In this document: positions 8,523 through 17,712 of the stretch, one piece after another | Layout: each line of letters starts with the position of its first letter | Position numbering within the stretch: the first letter of the stretch is position 1 | Notes under the pieces: generated by a model | Told to the model about the DNA's origin: nothing | Database searches by the model: none | What the model saw: only the letters and a program-made list of their open reading frames with translations | Origin: Microbacterium sp. 18062 | GTDB taxonomy: Bacteria; Actinomycetota; Actinomycetes; Actinomycetales; Microbacteriaceae | Direction: 5' to 3' | Assembly: GCF_902706225.1 (NCBI RefSeq) | Contig: NZ_CACSKB010000004.1 | Coordinates: 62,001 to 126,000 of the forward strand | Length of the DNA stretch: 64,000 nt | Program-made: the position numbers and the translations under genes

Positions 8523-10085
8523 ATGACCGCGCCCCCCGCCGACTCCCCCACCCTCGGCGCCCTGCTCGCGCGCCGCGACCTGCACCTGCGCCTCGACGGC
8601 GCGGGCGATCCGCAGACCCTCGCGCGCCGCATCCGCGGGGTGCACAGCTCGGACCTGCCCGATCCGACCCCGTTCCTCGCCGAGGACCTCGCCCTGCTCA
8701 CCACCGGCACGCAGTTCCTCGGCGTCAGCGACGACCGCCCCTACGACGACTATGTGCAGCGTCTGCGCACCCGCGGCATCGCGGCACTCGGGTTCGGCAC
8801 GGAGGTCGTGCGCGACGGCGTGCCGGCCGGCCTCGCCGCCGCGTGCCGCGCGCACGGACTGCCCCTGTTCGAGGTGCCGTACCGCACGCCCTTCATCGCC
8901 GTGGCCCGCGCCAACGCCGAGGCGATCGCGGCGGAGCAGTACGCTCGGCGCAGCTGGGCGCTCTCGGCGCAGCGCGCGCTCTCGCTCGCGGCGCTGCGCA
9001 CCGACGGGCTGCGCGCCACCCTCGAGGAGCTCTCCCGCCAGCTCGGCACCTGGGTGGGGCTCTTCGACGCGGCCGGAAGCCTCGCGCAGGAGCATCCGAC
9101 CGGTCGGATCGACCCCGCCGTCGCCGCCGAGCTGCGCGAGGAGGTGGGCACGGTGCTGCGGCGCGGCGCGCGCGCGGGCTCGGCGCTGCGGATCGGCGAC
9201 GTGCCCTTCAGTCTGCAGACGCTCGGCCGGGGCGGCCATCTGCGCGGGGCGATCGCCGTCGCCGCGGACGACCTCGACCAGGAGGCACGGGGGATCGTCG
9301 TCACCGTCGTCGCGATGGCGGGGCTCGCCCTCGAGCAGCAGCAGAGCCTGACCCACGCCCGCACGGCGCTGCGCGCGGGGCTCGCCGCATCCCTCTCCGC
9401 CGACGAGCCGGCGCTCGCGCGGCGCATCTCCCGGGCGGTGTGGGGCGGGTTCCCGAGCGCGCCCGTCGTCATCGGGCTCACCTCCGCCGCGGCGACGCGG
9501 CGCGACGACGCGCTCGAATGGCTCGAGTCGACCGCCGGCGAGAGCTCCGGTGCGCTCTTCTTCGGACGCCTCGACGACGGGCTGCTGCTGCTCGTTCCGG
9601 CCGACCGCATCGGAGTGCTCGAAGAGCTCGCCGGGCGCTTCGGCATCGCCGTCGGCACGTCGAACGCCGCGGGGCTCGACGGCGTCTCCGCGGCGCTGGC
9701 GCAGGCTCGCGTCGCCCGCGACCGCGGCGGCGACGGGTTGAACGGGTTCGACTCGGTGCGCGGGGGCATCCTCACCCTGCTGGACGCCGAGCAGGCGCGG
9801 GCGATCGCGGCCGCCGAGCTCGCACCGCTCCTCGGGCACGACGCCGCCGAGGGCACGCGACTGGTCGAGACGCTGCGCACCTGGCTCGACAACGACGCGT
9901 CGCACGAGTCGGCCGCCCGCGCCCTCGGCGTGCACCGGCACACGGTGCGCGCTCGGCTCGCGCTCGTCGAGCGGGTGCTCGGTCGCGACCTGACCGCGTT
10001 CTCGACCCGCGCCGAGCTCTGGCTCTCCCTGCAGTCTCTCCTCTGGCCCCGTGAGGTCGCCCCCGCTCCAGGGTGTCCGCGATGA
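8523..10085 (+). CDS. PucR-family transcriptional regulator
   Basis: I start it at the ATG at 8523 (MTAPPADSPTLG), preceded by GAGGAGATCCAC; the frame is open for 18 codons upstream but without a ribosome site. The ~520-residue protein has an N-terminal PucR-type sensory region, a middle segment resembling the PucR GGDEF-like fold, and a C-terminal helix-turn-helix (ESAARALGVHRHTVRARLAL). Members control purine, amino acid and polyamine catabolism. Divergent orientation from gabT and closeness to a PuuB-like oxidase gene suggest it senses a putrescine/GABA metabolite. The next gene starts 7 bp after its stop. Confidence 0.85.
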   Translation: MTAPPADSPTLGALLARRDLHLRLDGAGDPQTLARRIRGVHSSDLPDPTPFLAEDLALLTTGTQFLGVSDDRPYDDYVQRLRTRGIAALGFGTEVVRDGVPAGLAAACRAHGLPLFEVPYRTPFIAVARANAEAIAAEQYARRSWALSAQRALSLAALRTDGLRATLEELSRQLGTWVGLFDAAGSLAQEHPTGRIDPAVAAELREEVGTVLRRGARAGSALRIGDVPFSLQTLGRGGHLRGAIAVAADDLDQEARGIVVTVVAMAGLALEQQQSLTHARTALRAGLAASLSADEPALARRISRAVWGGFPSAPVVIGLTSAAATRRDDALEWLESTAGESSGALFFGRLDDGLLLLVPADRIGVLEELAGRFGIAVGTSNAAGLDGVSAALAQARVARDRGGDGLNGFDSVRGGILTLLDAEQARAIAAAELAPLLGHDAAEGTRLVETLRTWLDNDASHESAARALGVHRHTVRARLALVERVLGRDLTAFSTRAELWLSLQSLLWPREVAPAPGCPR

Positions 10086-10092
10086 TGGAGAG

Positions 10093-11451
10093 ATGTCGTG
10101 GTGGTGGCGGGATCTCGGCGGGGCGCCGGCGGCACGGGCGGGGCTCGACGGCGACCTCGACGCGGACGTCTGCATCGTCGGGGGCGGGTACACGGGGCTC
10201 TGGAGCGCCTACTACCTCGCACGGATGCAGCCGAGCCTGCGGATCGTGGTGCTCGAGGAGCGCTTCGCGGGCTTCGGCGCCTCCGGGCGCAACGGCGGGT
10301 GGCTGACCAACTCCGTCACCGGCGGGCGCGAGCGGTACGCGCGCACGCACGGCCGGCACGCCGCGATCGCGCAGCAGCGCGCGCTGAACGACGCGGTCGA
10401 CGAGGTCCTCGGAGTCTGCGCACGGGAGGGGATCGACGCGGACGCGCGAAAGGACGGCGAGTTGACCGTCGCGCGCTCGGCGGCACAGCTCGCCCGGATG
10501 CGGGACTTCGCCGCATCCGAGTCCCGCTGGCCGGGCGCCGACGTGACCGTGCTCGACGCCGCCGAGACCGCGGAGCGCGTGCGAGTCGCCGGCACGGCCG
10601 GGGCGATGTGGCATCCGCACTGCGCCCGCATCCATCCGGCCAAGCTCGTGCGCGGGCTCGCCGCGGCCGTCGAGCGGCTCGGGGTGACGATCCACGAGGG
10701 CACGCGTGTCGACGAGATCCTCCCCGGGGTCGCCCGCACCGCGCGCGGCACCGTGCGCGCGACCCACGTCATCCGGGCGACCGAGGGCTTCACACCGACG
10801 CTGCGCGGCGAGCACCGCACGTGGCTGCCGATGAACTCGTCGATGATCGTGACCGAACCGCTGCCGGCCGCCGCCTGGGACGAGATCGGATGGCGCGACG
10901 CCCCCACGCTCGGCGACTTCGCCCACGTCTACATGTACGCGCAGCGCACCGCCGACGGCCGCATCGCGTTCGGCGGACGAGGCGTTCCGTACCGCTACGG
11001 TTCCCGGGTGGATGGCGAGGGCACGACGCCGGAGCGCACGGTCGAGTCCCTCACGGACCTGCTGCGACGGTTCTTCCCCGCGGCAGCCGGGGTGCCGATC
11101 GCCCACGCGTGGTCGGGCGTGCTCGGCGTGCCGCGGGACTGGGCGGCGACGGTGGGGCTCGACCGCGCGACCGGCCTCGGGTGGGCGGGCGGCTACGTGG
11201 GCACCGGCGTCACCGCGACGAACCTCGCCGGCCACACGCTCGCCGACCTCGTGCTCGGCCACGACGCCGAGCGCACCCGGCTCCCCTGGGTCGGCCACCG
11301 CGCCCGCCGCTGGGAGCCCGAGCCGCTGCGATGGCTCGCCGTGCGGGGCGTCTACGGCGCATACCGGCGCGCGGACCGCGCGGAATCCGCATCCGCCTCG
11401 CCGCGCACGTCCCCCCTCGCGCACCTCGCCGATCTGATCTCCGGGCACTGA
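10093..11451 (+). CDS. FAD-dependent oxidoreductase, PuuB/DadA-like
   Basis: A 452-residue flavoprotein starting at the ATG at 10093 (MSWWWRDLGG), 7 bp after the PucR gene. It shows the Rossmann FAD motif VCIVGGGYTGLWSAYYLAR and the family block GFGASGRNGGWLTN. The C-terminus ends the FAD site with GWAGGYVGTGVTATNLAG. This architecture is that of gamma-glutamylputrescine oxidase (PuuB) and related amino-acid oxidases. It could provide a second route for putrescine or a related amine, regulated with the PucR gene. No gamma-glutamylputrescine synthetase gene is visible, so the exact substrate is open. Confidence 0.8.
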   Translation: MSWWWRDLGGAPAARAGLDGDLDADVCIVGGGYTGLWSAYYLARMQPSLRIVVLEERFAGFGASGRNGGWLTNSVTGGRERYARTHGRHAAIAQQRALNDAVDEVLGVCAREGIDADARKDGELTVARSAAQLARMRDFAASESRWPGADVTVLDAAETAERVRVAGTAGAMWHPHCARIHPAKLVRGLAAAVERLGVTIHEGTRVDEILPGVARTARGTVRATHVIRATEGFTPTLRGEHRTWLPMNSSMIVTEPLPAAAWDEIGWRDAPTLGDFAHVYMYAQRTADGRIAFGGRGVPYRYGSRVDGEGTTPERTVESLTDLLRRFFPAAAGVPIAHAWSGVLGVPRDWAATVGLDRATGLGWAGGYVGTGVTATNLAGHTLADLVLGHDAERTRLPWVGHRARRWEPEPLRWLAVRGVYGAYRRADRAESASASPRTSPLAHLADLISGH

Positions 11452-11453
11452 CC

Positions 11454-11483
11454 CGAAAGTCTCCCCGGAGTGGGGAGATTTCG
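11454..11483. terminator. Hairpin terminator between convergent genes
   Basis: An inverted repeat (arms CGAAAGTCTCCCC and GGGGAGATTTCG, 5-nt loop) begins right after the stop of the PuuB-like gene. It can serve transcription from either side, since the ramB gene converges from the right. There is no strong T-tract, as is common at high GC. Confidence 0.6.
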
Positions 11484-11538
11484 CTTCCTTCGTTGGTCGT
11501 CAGCGACCCCGGCCGCTGAAGCGAAAGTCCCCGCTCGC

Positions 11539-11577
11539 GGTCCCGGAGCGAGGGAGCAACGCTCCGAGACGAACGGC
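11539..11577 (-). repeat. GGTCCCTGAGCGAG-type dispersed repeat, copy 1
   Basis: This segment (GGTCCCGGAGCGAGGGAGCA, then CGCTCCGAGACGAA) is the reverse-complement form of elements at 17594-17630, 22990-23027 and 40973-41010. All lie at or beyond gene ends. It sits 13 bp past the ramB stop. The function is unknown. Confidence 0.5.
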
Positions 11578-11589
11578 GGCGAACGGCGC

Positions 11590-13053
11590 TCACGCCGGGG
11601 CGTGACCGGCCAGGAACTCGTAGACCTCGGTCGTGTCGACGCCGGGGAACGCCCCCGTCGGCAGCGTCGCCAGCAGCGTACGCGGGGTCCGGACGTTCGG
11701 CCAGGAGTTCTCTCGCCACGCGGCCTCCAGCTCCGCCGGGGCCCGCCGGCAGCACACCTCGACCGAGTGCTTCGACATCCCCCGGTTCGGGGTGTCGCGG
11801 CCGAGGAACCACTTGGTGTCGTCGAACCGCACGCCCACGCTCACCGAGTGCTGCCCCTCGCTGGAGTTCTCCACCCGCGCGGTGCACCAGTACGTGCCGT
11901 TGCCGGTGTCGGTGTACTGGTAGTACGGGTTGAAGCGGTCGTCGACGTCGAACACCACGCGGCTCGTCCACCGCCGGCAGCACATCTGCCCCTCGATCGC
12001 GCCGAGCCGGTCGGCCGGGAAGTTCACGTCGTCGTTCTCGTACGCCTTCGTGATCGTGCCCGACTCGTGCACCTTCAGGAAGTGCACCGGGATGCCCAGA
12101 TGCACCGACGCCAGATTCGTGAAGCGGTGCGCGGCCGTCTCGTACGACACCGAGTACCGGTCGCGGAGATCCTCGATCGAGATCGCGCGGTCGGACTTCG
12201 CCGCCTGCAGGAACGGTACGACGTGGGACTCGGGGATCAGCAGAGCCCCGGTGAGATAGTTCGTCTCCACGCGCTGGCGCAGGAACTCGGCGTAGCTCGT
12301 GGGCTCGCGATGCCCCAGGATGCGGCTCGACAGCGCCTGCAGCACGGCCGTGCGCGGGTCCCCCTTCTGCGTCAGCTTGCTCGAGAGGTACAGCCTGCCG
12401 TGCTTGAGGTCGGCGACGCTCCGGGTGGTCTGCGGCAGATCGGGCACGTAGTGCAGCGTGAATCCCAGGTGGGCGGCGATATCGCTGGCAGTGCGCTGCG
12501 TGAGCGGTCCGCCCGGGTGGCCGACGGCGTCCAGGAGTCTGCGCGCCTGCTCCTCGAGGTCGGCGAAGTAGTTGTTCTGGTCGCGCATGAGGTGGCGGAG
12601 GTCGACGTTGGCCCGCCGCGCCTCCTCCGGCGTCGCGGACCGCTCGTCGCGCAGCCGCTCGATCTCGCCCTGCAGCGCGAGCATCGCGCGGAGGGCGTCG
12701 TCGGGCACGGTCTTGCCGATCCGGAACGGCGCGATGCCGAGCGCCTGGAACGTCTGGCCGCGCATCGCCCGCTCGATCGAGATCTCGAGCGCGGCGCGCT
12801 CGTCGAGCGGCTCCGCCTCGAGCAGGGCGTCGATCGTCGTGCCGAGGGCCTTCGCTATCGCGCGCAGCAGTGTGAGCTTCGGCTCCCGCTTGCCGTTCTC
12901 GATCATCGAAAGCTGGCTCGGCGCGCGCTCGACGGCGGCGGCGAGCTCGTCGAGGGTCATCCGGCGCTCGGTGCGGAACTGACGGATGCGGCGGCCGATG
13001 GTCAGCGCATCGGCTTCGGCGTCGTCGCCGAGCTGATCTTCCGTGATCGTCAT
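11590..13053 (-). CDS. ramB: RamB-type (ScfR family) regulator of acetate metabolism
   Basis: A ~487-residue regulator starting at the ATG at 13053 ([11 protein letters not shown]). It has an N-terminal XRE helix-turn-helix ([20 protein letters not shown]), a central IrrE/ImmA-like region, and the C-terminal cysteine-containing domain of short-chain fatty acyl regulators ([26 protein letters not shown]). RamB of Corynebacterium glutamicum represses the glyoxylate genes. Here the gene is divergent from isocitrate lyase with malate synthase next, which matches that role well. The Cys-rich C-terminal domain probably senses an acyl-CoA or redox signal; that is known only in general for the family. 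Confidence 0.88.
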   Translation of the reverse strand: MTITEDQLGDDAEADALTIGRRIRQFRTERRMTLDELAAAVERAPSQLSMIENGKREPKLTLLRAIAKALGTTIDALLEAEPLDERAALEISIERAMRGQTFQALGIAPFRIGKTVPDDALRAMLALQGEIERLRDERSATPEEARRANVDLRHLMRDQNNYFADLEEQARRLLDAVGHPGGPLTQRTASDIAAHLGFTLHYVPDLPQTTRSVADLKHGRLYLSSKLTQKGDPRTAVLQALSSRILGHREPTSYAEFLRQRVETNYLTGALLIPESHVVPFLQAAKSDRAISIEDLRDRYSVSYETAAHRFTNLASVHLGIPVHFLKVHESGTITKAYENDDVNFPADRLGAIEGQMCCRRWTSRVVFDVDDRFNPYYQYTDTGNGTYWCTARVENSSEGQHSVSVGVRFDDTKWFLGRDTPNRGMSKHSVEVCCRRAPAELEAAWRENSWPNVRTPRTLLATLPTGAFPGVDTTEVYEFLAGHAPA

Positions 13054-13089
13054 GGATGGGATTGTGTCACGTGAGCAGAATAATGGCAA

Positions 13090-13129
13090 AACTTCTCCTC
13101 AAGAACTTCTGTTTAGACCATCGAACTTC
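13090..13129 (+). promoter_or_regulatory. Three AACTTC direct repeats upstream of aceA
   Basis: AACTTC occurs at 13090-13095, 13104-13109 and 13124-13129 in the AT-richer ramB/aceA interval. The first lies in GGCAAAACTTC, which resembles the published RamB half-site containing TTTGCAAA/AACTT. They are candidate RamB or RamA sites for the divergent promoters. Confidence 0.35.
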
Positions 13130-13195
13130 ACACATAGTGGATCCACAACCCGCCGGGACATCGATCGTCCCGGCATCCGATCACAGGAGACCGAC

Positions 13196-14512
13196 ATGAC
13201 GATCCACGCCACCCCCGGCCAGCCGCCGCTTCGTGCGGGCGATCAGACGGAGACCCCGGCGGAGCTCCAGGAGATCTGGGACACCGACCCGCGCTGGGAC
13301 GGCGTCTCCCGCACCTACACCGCGGAGGACGTCGTGCGCCTGCGCGGCTCGGTCCGCGAGGAGAACACCCTCGCCCGTCGCGGCGCCGAGAACCTCTGGA
13401 ACCTGCTGCACACCGAGGAGTACATCCGGGCGCTGGGCGCCTACACCGGAGGCCAGGCCGTGCAGCAGGTGCGCGCGGGGCTCAAGGCCATCTACCTCTC
13501 CGGCTGGCAGGTCGCGGCCGACGGAAACCTCGCCGGCCAGACCTACCCCGATCAGAGCCTCTACCCGGCCAACTCGGTGCCGGCCGTCGTCCGCCGCATC
13601 AACAACGCGTTGATCCGGCAGGACCAGATCGAGCACGCCGAGGGCGAGATCACCCAGGATTGGCTGGCGCCCATCGTCGCCGATGCCGAGGCCGGCTTCG
13701 GCGGCCCGCTGAACGCCTACGAGCTCGCGCACTCCCTCATCCAGGCCGGTGCCGCCGGCATCCACTGGGAGGACCAGCTGGCGAGCGAGAAGAAGTGCGG
13801 CCACCTCGGCGGCAAGGTGCTCGTGCCCACGCAGCAGCATATCCGCACGCTGGGCGCCGCCCGGCTCGCCGCCGACGTCGCGGGCGTTCCGACGGTCATC
13901 ATCGCCCGCACCGACGCACTCGCGGCCGACCTGCTCACGAGCGACGTGGATCCGCGCGACCAGGAGTTCGCCACCGGCGAGCGCACCGAGGAGGGCTTCT
14001 ACCGGGTGCGCCCGGGGCTCGACGCGGTCATCGGCCGCGGCCTCGCCTTCGCCCCGTACGCCGACCTCATCTGGGTCGAGACGGGCGAGCCCGACATCGA
14101 GCTGGCCCGCGCGTTCGCGAGTGCCATCCACGCCGAGTACCCGGGCAAGATGCTCGCGTACAACTGCTCACCGAGCTTCAACTGGAAGCGGCACCTCGAC
14201 GACGACCAGATCGCCTCGTTCCAGGCGGAGCTGGCGGAGCTCGGCTACAAGTTCCAGTTCATCACGCTGGCCGGGTTCCACGCGCTGAACTACTCCATGT
14301 TCGATCTCGCCTCCGGCTACGCCGAGCGCGCCATGAGCGCCTACGTCGAACTGCAGGAGGCCGAGTTCGCCGCCGAGTCCCGCGGCTACACCGCGACCCG
14401 GCACCAGCGCGAGGCGGGGACGGGCTACTTCGATCACGTCTCGAGCGCACTCAACCCCGACAGCGCCACCCTGGCCCTCGCGGGCTCCACCGAGACCGCG
14501 CAGTTCCACTGA
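13196..14512 (+). CDS. aceA: Isocitrate lyase
   Basis: A 438-residue enzyme starting at the ATG at 13196 (MTIHATPGQ), with AGGAG 6 bp upstream. The active-site hexapeptide KKCGHLGGK with catalytic Cys is present. Other conserved blocks are [20 protein letters not shown] and [20 protein letters not shown]. It splits isocitrate into succinate and glyoxylate in the cytoplasm, the first step of the glyoxylate shunt. The length is usual for the actinobacterial enzyme. It is followed by malate synthase 205 bp later, and RamB is encoded divergently. Confidence 0.97.
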   Translation: MTIHATPGQPPLRAGDQTETPAELQEIWDTDPRWDGVSRTYTAEDVVRLRGSVREENTLARRGAENLWNLLHTEEYIRALGAYTGGQAVQQVRAGLKAIYLSGWQVAADGNLAGQTYPDQSLYPANSVPAVVRRINNALIRQDQIEHAEGEITQDWLAPIVADAEAGFGGPLNAYELAHSLIQAGAAGIHWEDQLASEKKCGHLGGKVLVPTQQHIRTLGAARLAADVAGVPTVIIARTDALAADLLTSDVDPRDQEFATGERTEEGFYRVRPGLDAVIGRGLAFAPYADLIWVETGEPDIELARAFASAIHAEYPGKMLAYNCSPSFNWKRHLDDDQIASFQAELAELGYKFQFITLAGFHALNYSMFDLASGYAERAMSAYVELQEAEFAAESRGYTATRHQREAGTGYFDHVSSALNPDSATLALAGSTETAQFH

Positions 14513-14564
14513 CCATCGGGATGCCGCGGCCCGCCATACCACCCGGCCCACCGCGTCTCCCCAC

Positions 14565-14619
14565 CGGTTCACCTGTCGCGATCCGTCGCCACGACCGACG
14601 GTACGCGACAGGTGAACCG
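14565..14619. repeat. Palindrome, family 2, unit 1
   Basis: An inverted repeat with arms of about 24 bp (CGGTTCACCTGTCGCG and its complement), differing at two positions, around a short centre. It starts 53 bp after the aceA stop. With unit 2 it forms two adjacent strong hairpins between aceA and aceB. Confidence 0.7.
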
Positions 14620-14629
14620 CATCCCTCTC

Positions 14630-14682
14630 GGCTCAGCTGTCGCGATCCGTCGCCGAAAACCGGCGGAATGCGACGGGTGAGC
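14630..14682. repeat. Palindrome, family 2, unit 2
   Basis: A second inverted repeat related to unit 1 (CTGTCGCGATCCGTCG core in the left arm), with more mismatches, ending 35 bp before the aceB start. The pair may terminate aceA messages or adjust aceA/aceB ratios. Confidence 0.65.
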
Positions 14683-14717
14683 GTCGCCTTCGGGCGCAGA
14701 CCAGAAAGCGAAGGATC

Positions 14718-16385
14718 ATGACAATCACCGACACGGGCTCCCCGCCTCTCACGCACACGTCCCCCATCCCCGCCCAGACGCACCGCCCGACGATCGAGAT
14801 CCTCGGGCCCCTGCGCGACCGCTACGACGAGATCCTCACGCCCGACGCGATCGTGTTCCTCGCCCAGCTGCACCACCGCTTCTCCGGCCGCCGCCACGAC
14901 CGGCTCGCCGAGCGGATGCGGCGCCGCTACGAGATCGGCAACGGCCACGACCCGCGGTTCCGCGACGACACGGCCGGCATCCGCAACGACCCGGACTGGA
15001 CCGTCGCCGGCGCCGGTCCCGGCCTCGAAGACCGCCGCGTCGAGATCACCGGTCCCACCGACCCGAAGATGACGATCAACGCGCTGAACTCGGGCGCGAA
15101 GGTCTGGCTCGCCGACCAGGAGGATGCCACGAGCCCCACCTGGAGGAACGTGGTCGAGGGGCAGCTGTCGCTGCGCGACGCGATCCGCGGCGAGCTGTCG
15201 TTCACGAGCGCCGAGGGCAAGCAGTACGCGGTCACCGCGACCGAGACGCCCACGATCGTGATGCGCCCGCGCGGCTGGCACCTGCCCGAGCAGCACCTGC
15301 GCTTCATCGACCGCGCCGGACGGGGCCTGTCCGCATCCGGATCGCTCGTCGACTTCGGGCTGTACTTCTTCCACAACGCCGCACAGCTGATCGCGAACGG
15401 CCGTGGTCCGTACTTCTACATCGCCAAGCTCGAGTCGAGCGAGGAGGCGAAGCTCTGGGACGACGTCTTCACCTTCAGCGAGCAGTACCTGGGTCTGGAT
15501 CACGGCACCATCCGCGCGACGGTGCTGATCGAGACCCTGCCGGCGGCGTTCGAGATGGAGGAGATCCTGTACGAGCTGCGCGACCACTGCGCGGGGCTGA
15601 ACGCCGGCCGCTGGGACTACATCTTCTCGATGATCAAGAACTACCGTGGCCGCGGCGCCCGCTTCTCGCTGCCGGACCGCAGCCAGGTGACGATGACCGT
15701 GCCGTTCATGCGCGCGTACACCGAGCTGCTCGTGAAGACGTGCCACAAGCGCGGGGCCTTCGCGATCGGCGGCATGAGCGCCTTCATCCCGAACCGGCGC
15801 GACCCCGAGGTCACGCGGCAGGCGTTCGAGAAGGTCGCGGCCGACAAGAAGCGCGAGGCCGGCGACGGCTTCGACGGCACGTGGGTGGCTCATCCCGACC
15901 TGATCCCGGTGGCACGCGCCGAGTTCGACGCGGTGCTCGGCGACCGGCCGAACCAGGTCGACCGCCGGCGCGACGACGTCGAGGTGGGTGCCGCCGATCT
16001 CATCGACGTGCACATCGGCCGTCCGATCACCGAGGCGGGCGTGCACGGCAATGTGTCGGTCGCCATCCGGTACATCGAGGCGTGGCTGCGGGGCCTGGGC
16101 GCCGTCGCCATCGACAACCTGATGGAGGATGCGGCCACCGCCGAGATCAGCCGCTCCCAGGTGTGGCAGTGGATCCACCAGGACCAGCGCACCGAGAACG
16201 GCACCCCGATCACCCGCGAGTACATCGAGGGACTGATCGATCAGGTGCTCGGGGAGGTCACCCGGTTCGACGGCGACCGGTTCGAGGACGCCGCCGAGGT
16301 GTTCCGCGACGTGGCGCTGCACGAGGAGTTCCCGACGTTCCTGACGCTCGGCGCCTACTCCCGCCACCTGGTCGACGCCGGGTAG
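14718..16385 (+). CDS. aceB: Malate synthase A
   Basis: A 555-residue malate synthase of the A type, starting at the ATG at 14718 with GAAGGATC upstream. Recognisable blocks are LADQEDATSPTW, MRPRGWHLPEQH, FSMIKNYRGRG and GGMSAFIPNRRDPEV. It condenses glyoxylate with acetyl-CoA to malate, completing the glyoxylate shunt begun by AceA. It probably shares RamB control with aceA, although the two palindromes between the genes could separate or attenuate the transcript. Confidence 0.97.
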   Translation: MTITDTGSPPLTHTSPIPAQTHRPTIEILGPLRDRYDEILTPDAIVFLAQLHHRFSGRRHDRLAERMRRRYEIGNGHDPRFRDDTAGIRNDPDWTVAGAGPGLEDRRVEITGPTDPKMTINALNSGAKVWLADQEDATSPTWRNVVEGQLSLRDAIRGELSFTSAEGKQYAVTATETPTIVMRPRGWHLPEQHLRFIDRAGRGLSASGSLVDFGLYFFHNAAQLIANGRGPYFYIAKLESSEEAKLWDDVFTFSEQYLGLDHGTIRATVLIETLPAAFEMEEILYELRDHCAGLNAGRWDYIFSMIKNYRGRGARFSLPDRSQVTMTVPFMRAYTELLVKTCHKRGAFAIGGMSAFIPNRRDPEVTRQAFEKVAADKKREAGDGFDGTWVAHPDLIPVARAEFDAVLGDRPNQVDRRRDDVEVGAADLIDVHIGRPITEAGVHGNVSVAIRYIEAWLRGLGAVAIDNLMEDAATAEISRSQVWQWIHQDQRTENGTPITREYIEGLIDQVLGEVTRFDGDRFEDAAEVFRDVALHEEFPTFLTLGAYSRHLVDAG

Positions 16386-16410
16386 CCCGCGCCGATCGAT
16401 CGACGGATAA

Positions 16411-16485
16411 ACCGCGAGACTGCATCTGCGCGCCGAGACAGTGGGGTTACCCCGCTGTCTCGGCGCGCACGTGCCGTCTCGCGGT
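16411..16485. repeat. Long palindromic repeat, family 1, copy 2
   Basis: A 75-bp imperfect palindrome (ACCGCGAGACTGCAT start, GGGGTTACCCC centre, GTCTCGCGGT end) in the 141-bp gap between convergent aceB and the VOC gene. The position suggests it serves as a bidirectional terminator. Confidence 0.75.
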
Positions 16486-16526
16486 CCTGTCGGCGGAGGG
16501 GGCGGGAGCGGGGGACGCGACCGGTG

Positions 16527-16913
16527 TCACCGCTGGTCGCGACGCAGCGGATGACCCTCCGGGATCTGCACCAGATGGATGAGGACACCATCCGGATCGG
16601 CGATGTGCGCCTCGATCAGCCCCCAGGGCTCGACTCGCGGCTCACGCCGCGACACCGCGCCGGCGGACACGACACGGGCGTACTCGACCGCCACGTCGCG
16701 AACCTGCATCCACAGGGCCAGCGACGTCGACGCCGCGGCGTCCGCGCGCCCCGACACCTCGAGAAGGCCGTTGCCCACGAAGAACACCGTCCCCGGCGCC
16801 TCCGCCGGACCGAACTCGCGGTAGACGCCGAGGCCCAGCACGTCCCGGTAGAAGGCGCGGGTGCGCTCCAGATCGGTCGGCCGCAGCAGGATGCGGCTGC
16901 TCAACACGTCCAT
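16527..16913 (-). CDS. VOC (glyoxalase/bleomycin-resistance) family protein
   Basis: A 128-residue single VOC domain starting at the ATG at 16913 (MDVLSSRILLRPTDLERTRA). Beta-alpha-beta repeats are visible: RAFYRDVLGLGVYREFG in the first half and EAHIADPDGVLIHLVQIPEG at the end. Family members bind a metal and act as dioxygenases, isomerases or resistance proteins; nothing here fixes the substrate. It faces aceB, separated by a family-1 palindrome. Confidence 0.8.
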   Translation of the reverse strand: MDVLSSRILLRPTDLERTRAFYRDVLGLGVYREFGPAEAPGTVFFVGNGLLEVSGRADAAASTSLALWMQVRDVAVEYARVVSAGAVSRREPRVEPWGLIEAHIADPDGVLIHLVQIPEGHPLRRDQR

Positions 16914-17007
16914 CGCGCCATCGTCGCATGCCGGACGCTCTCCGGCACCCTGCGCGTCGAACTCCCCTCCCGCCTCTCCACGCGCGTTGCGCGACCCGCG
17001 GCGTGCG

Positions 17008-17430
17008 TCACGGGGCGAGAAGCGGGAGGAGGGCGTCGGGAGCGGCGAGCCACAGATCGGACACCACCTACCCGATCGTCGTGCACGCGCCGAGCCACCG
17101 GGCGTCGTCCGGCTCGGCGAGCGCCCGCAGGAGCGGGTCGAGATCTCCCTCGAATCGCGTGACGAGCGCGCCCGACCAGATCCCGGCGTCGTCCTCGGTC
17201 GTCTGCAGCGGATCACAGCGGTAGAACGCGACCGGATCGAACCCCGCGGGGACCGCGCCCGCCGCGGGGCGCTCGGCGGAGCCGTCGAGCGGATCGGCGC
17301 AGGTCAGCTCCGCGGTCGGCGTGGCATCCGGTCGCGGCTGCGCACCGACGCCCAGGATCACCCCGCATCCGGAGAGCAGTCCGATCCCGAGAACCGCGGC
17401 CACACCCGCTCCGCCGCGCCACGCCGCCAT
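17008..17430 (-). pseudogene. Small lipoprotein gene with premature amber stop
   Basis: The intact frame runs from the ATG at 17430 to a TAG at 17068-17070 and encodes 120 residues: a signal peptide with lipobox LLSGC, then a Cys-containing domain (AELTCADPLDG, FYRCDPLQT, RWLGACTTIG). After the TAG the same frame stays open for 19 codons (VVSDLWLAAPDALLPLLAP) to a TGA at 17008. That peptide reads like natural protein, so the amber codon probably truncated a longer lipoprotein. It may still be made as the 120-residue form. The function is unknown. The gene has no clear partner. Confidence 0.55.
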
Positions 17431-17593
17431 GGAGGAACCCCCTGTTCGTCACCTCCGACGCTAAGCGATCGACGCCGCGCCGGTGCAACGGGGCGATAAC
17501 GATCGGCGTCGTGGACGATGCGGGCCCGGCGCATCAGCGGCCCGGGCACGTGCAGAGCCTCCGTGGTGGCGAGCGTGCCATCGACGCCGCTGC

Positions 17594-17630
17594 CCTTCGT
17601 CTCGGAGCTGCACTCCTCGCTCAGGGACCG
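17594..17630 (+). repeat. GGTCCCTGAGCGAG-type dispersed repeat, copy 2
   Basis: The segment CCTTCGTCTCGGAGCTGCAC, then TCCTCGCTCAGGGACCG, lies in the 282-bp gap between the lipoprotein and the glycine-rich secreted protein genes. I see no gene in that gap. It is nearly identical to the copy at 22990-23027. Confidence 0.55.
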
Positions 17631-17668
17631 CAGGGTCGGCACAGCCGTCGGAGAAGGATCGTCGGGTG

Positions 17669-17710
17669 GGTGCGTCCGCCCCGCTGGGGGGAGAACGGGA
17701 CGGACGCACC
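17669..17710. terminator. Hairpin after glycine-rich protein gene
   Basis: Perfect 10-bp arms (GGTGCGTCCG and CGGACGCACC), 22 bases apart, sit directly beyond the stop codon at 17713 of the minus-strand gene. They probably form its terminator. Confidence 0.6.
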
Positions 17711-17712
17711 GG

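Noticed and set aside
5569..8526. 985-codon plus-strand frame
   Set aside because: Antisense to putrescine oxidase and GABA transaminase, both of which show full catalytic motifs.
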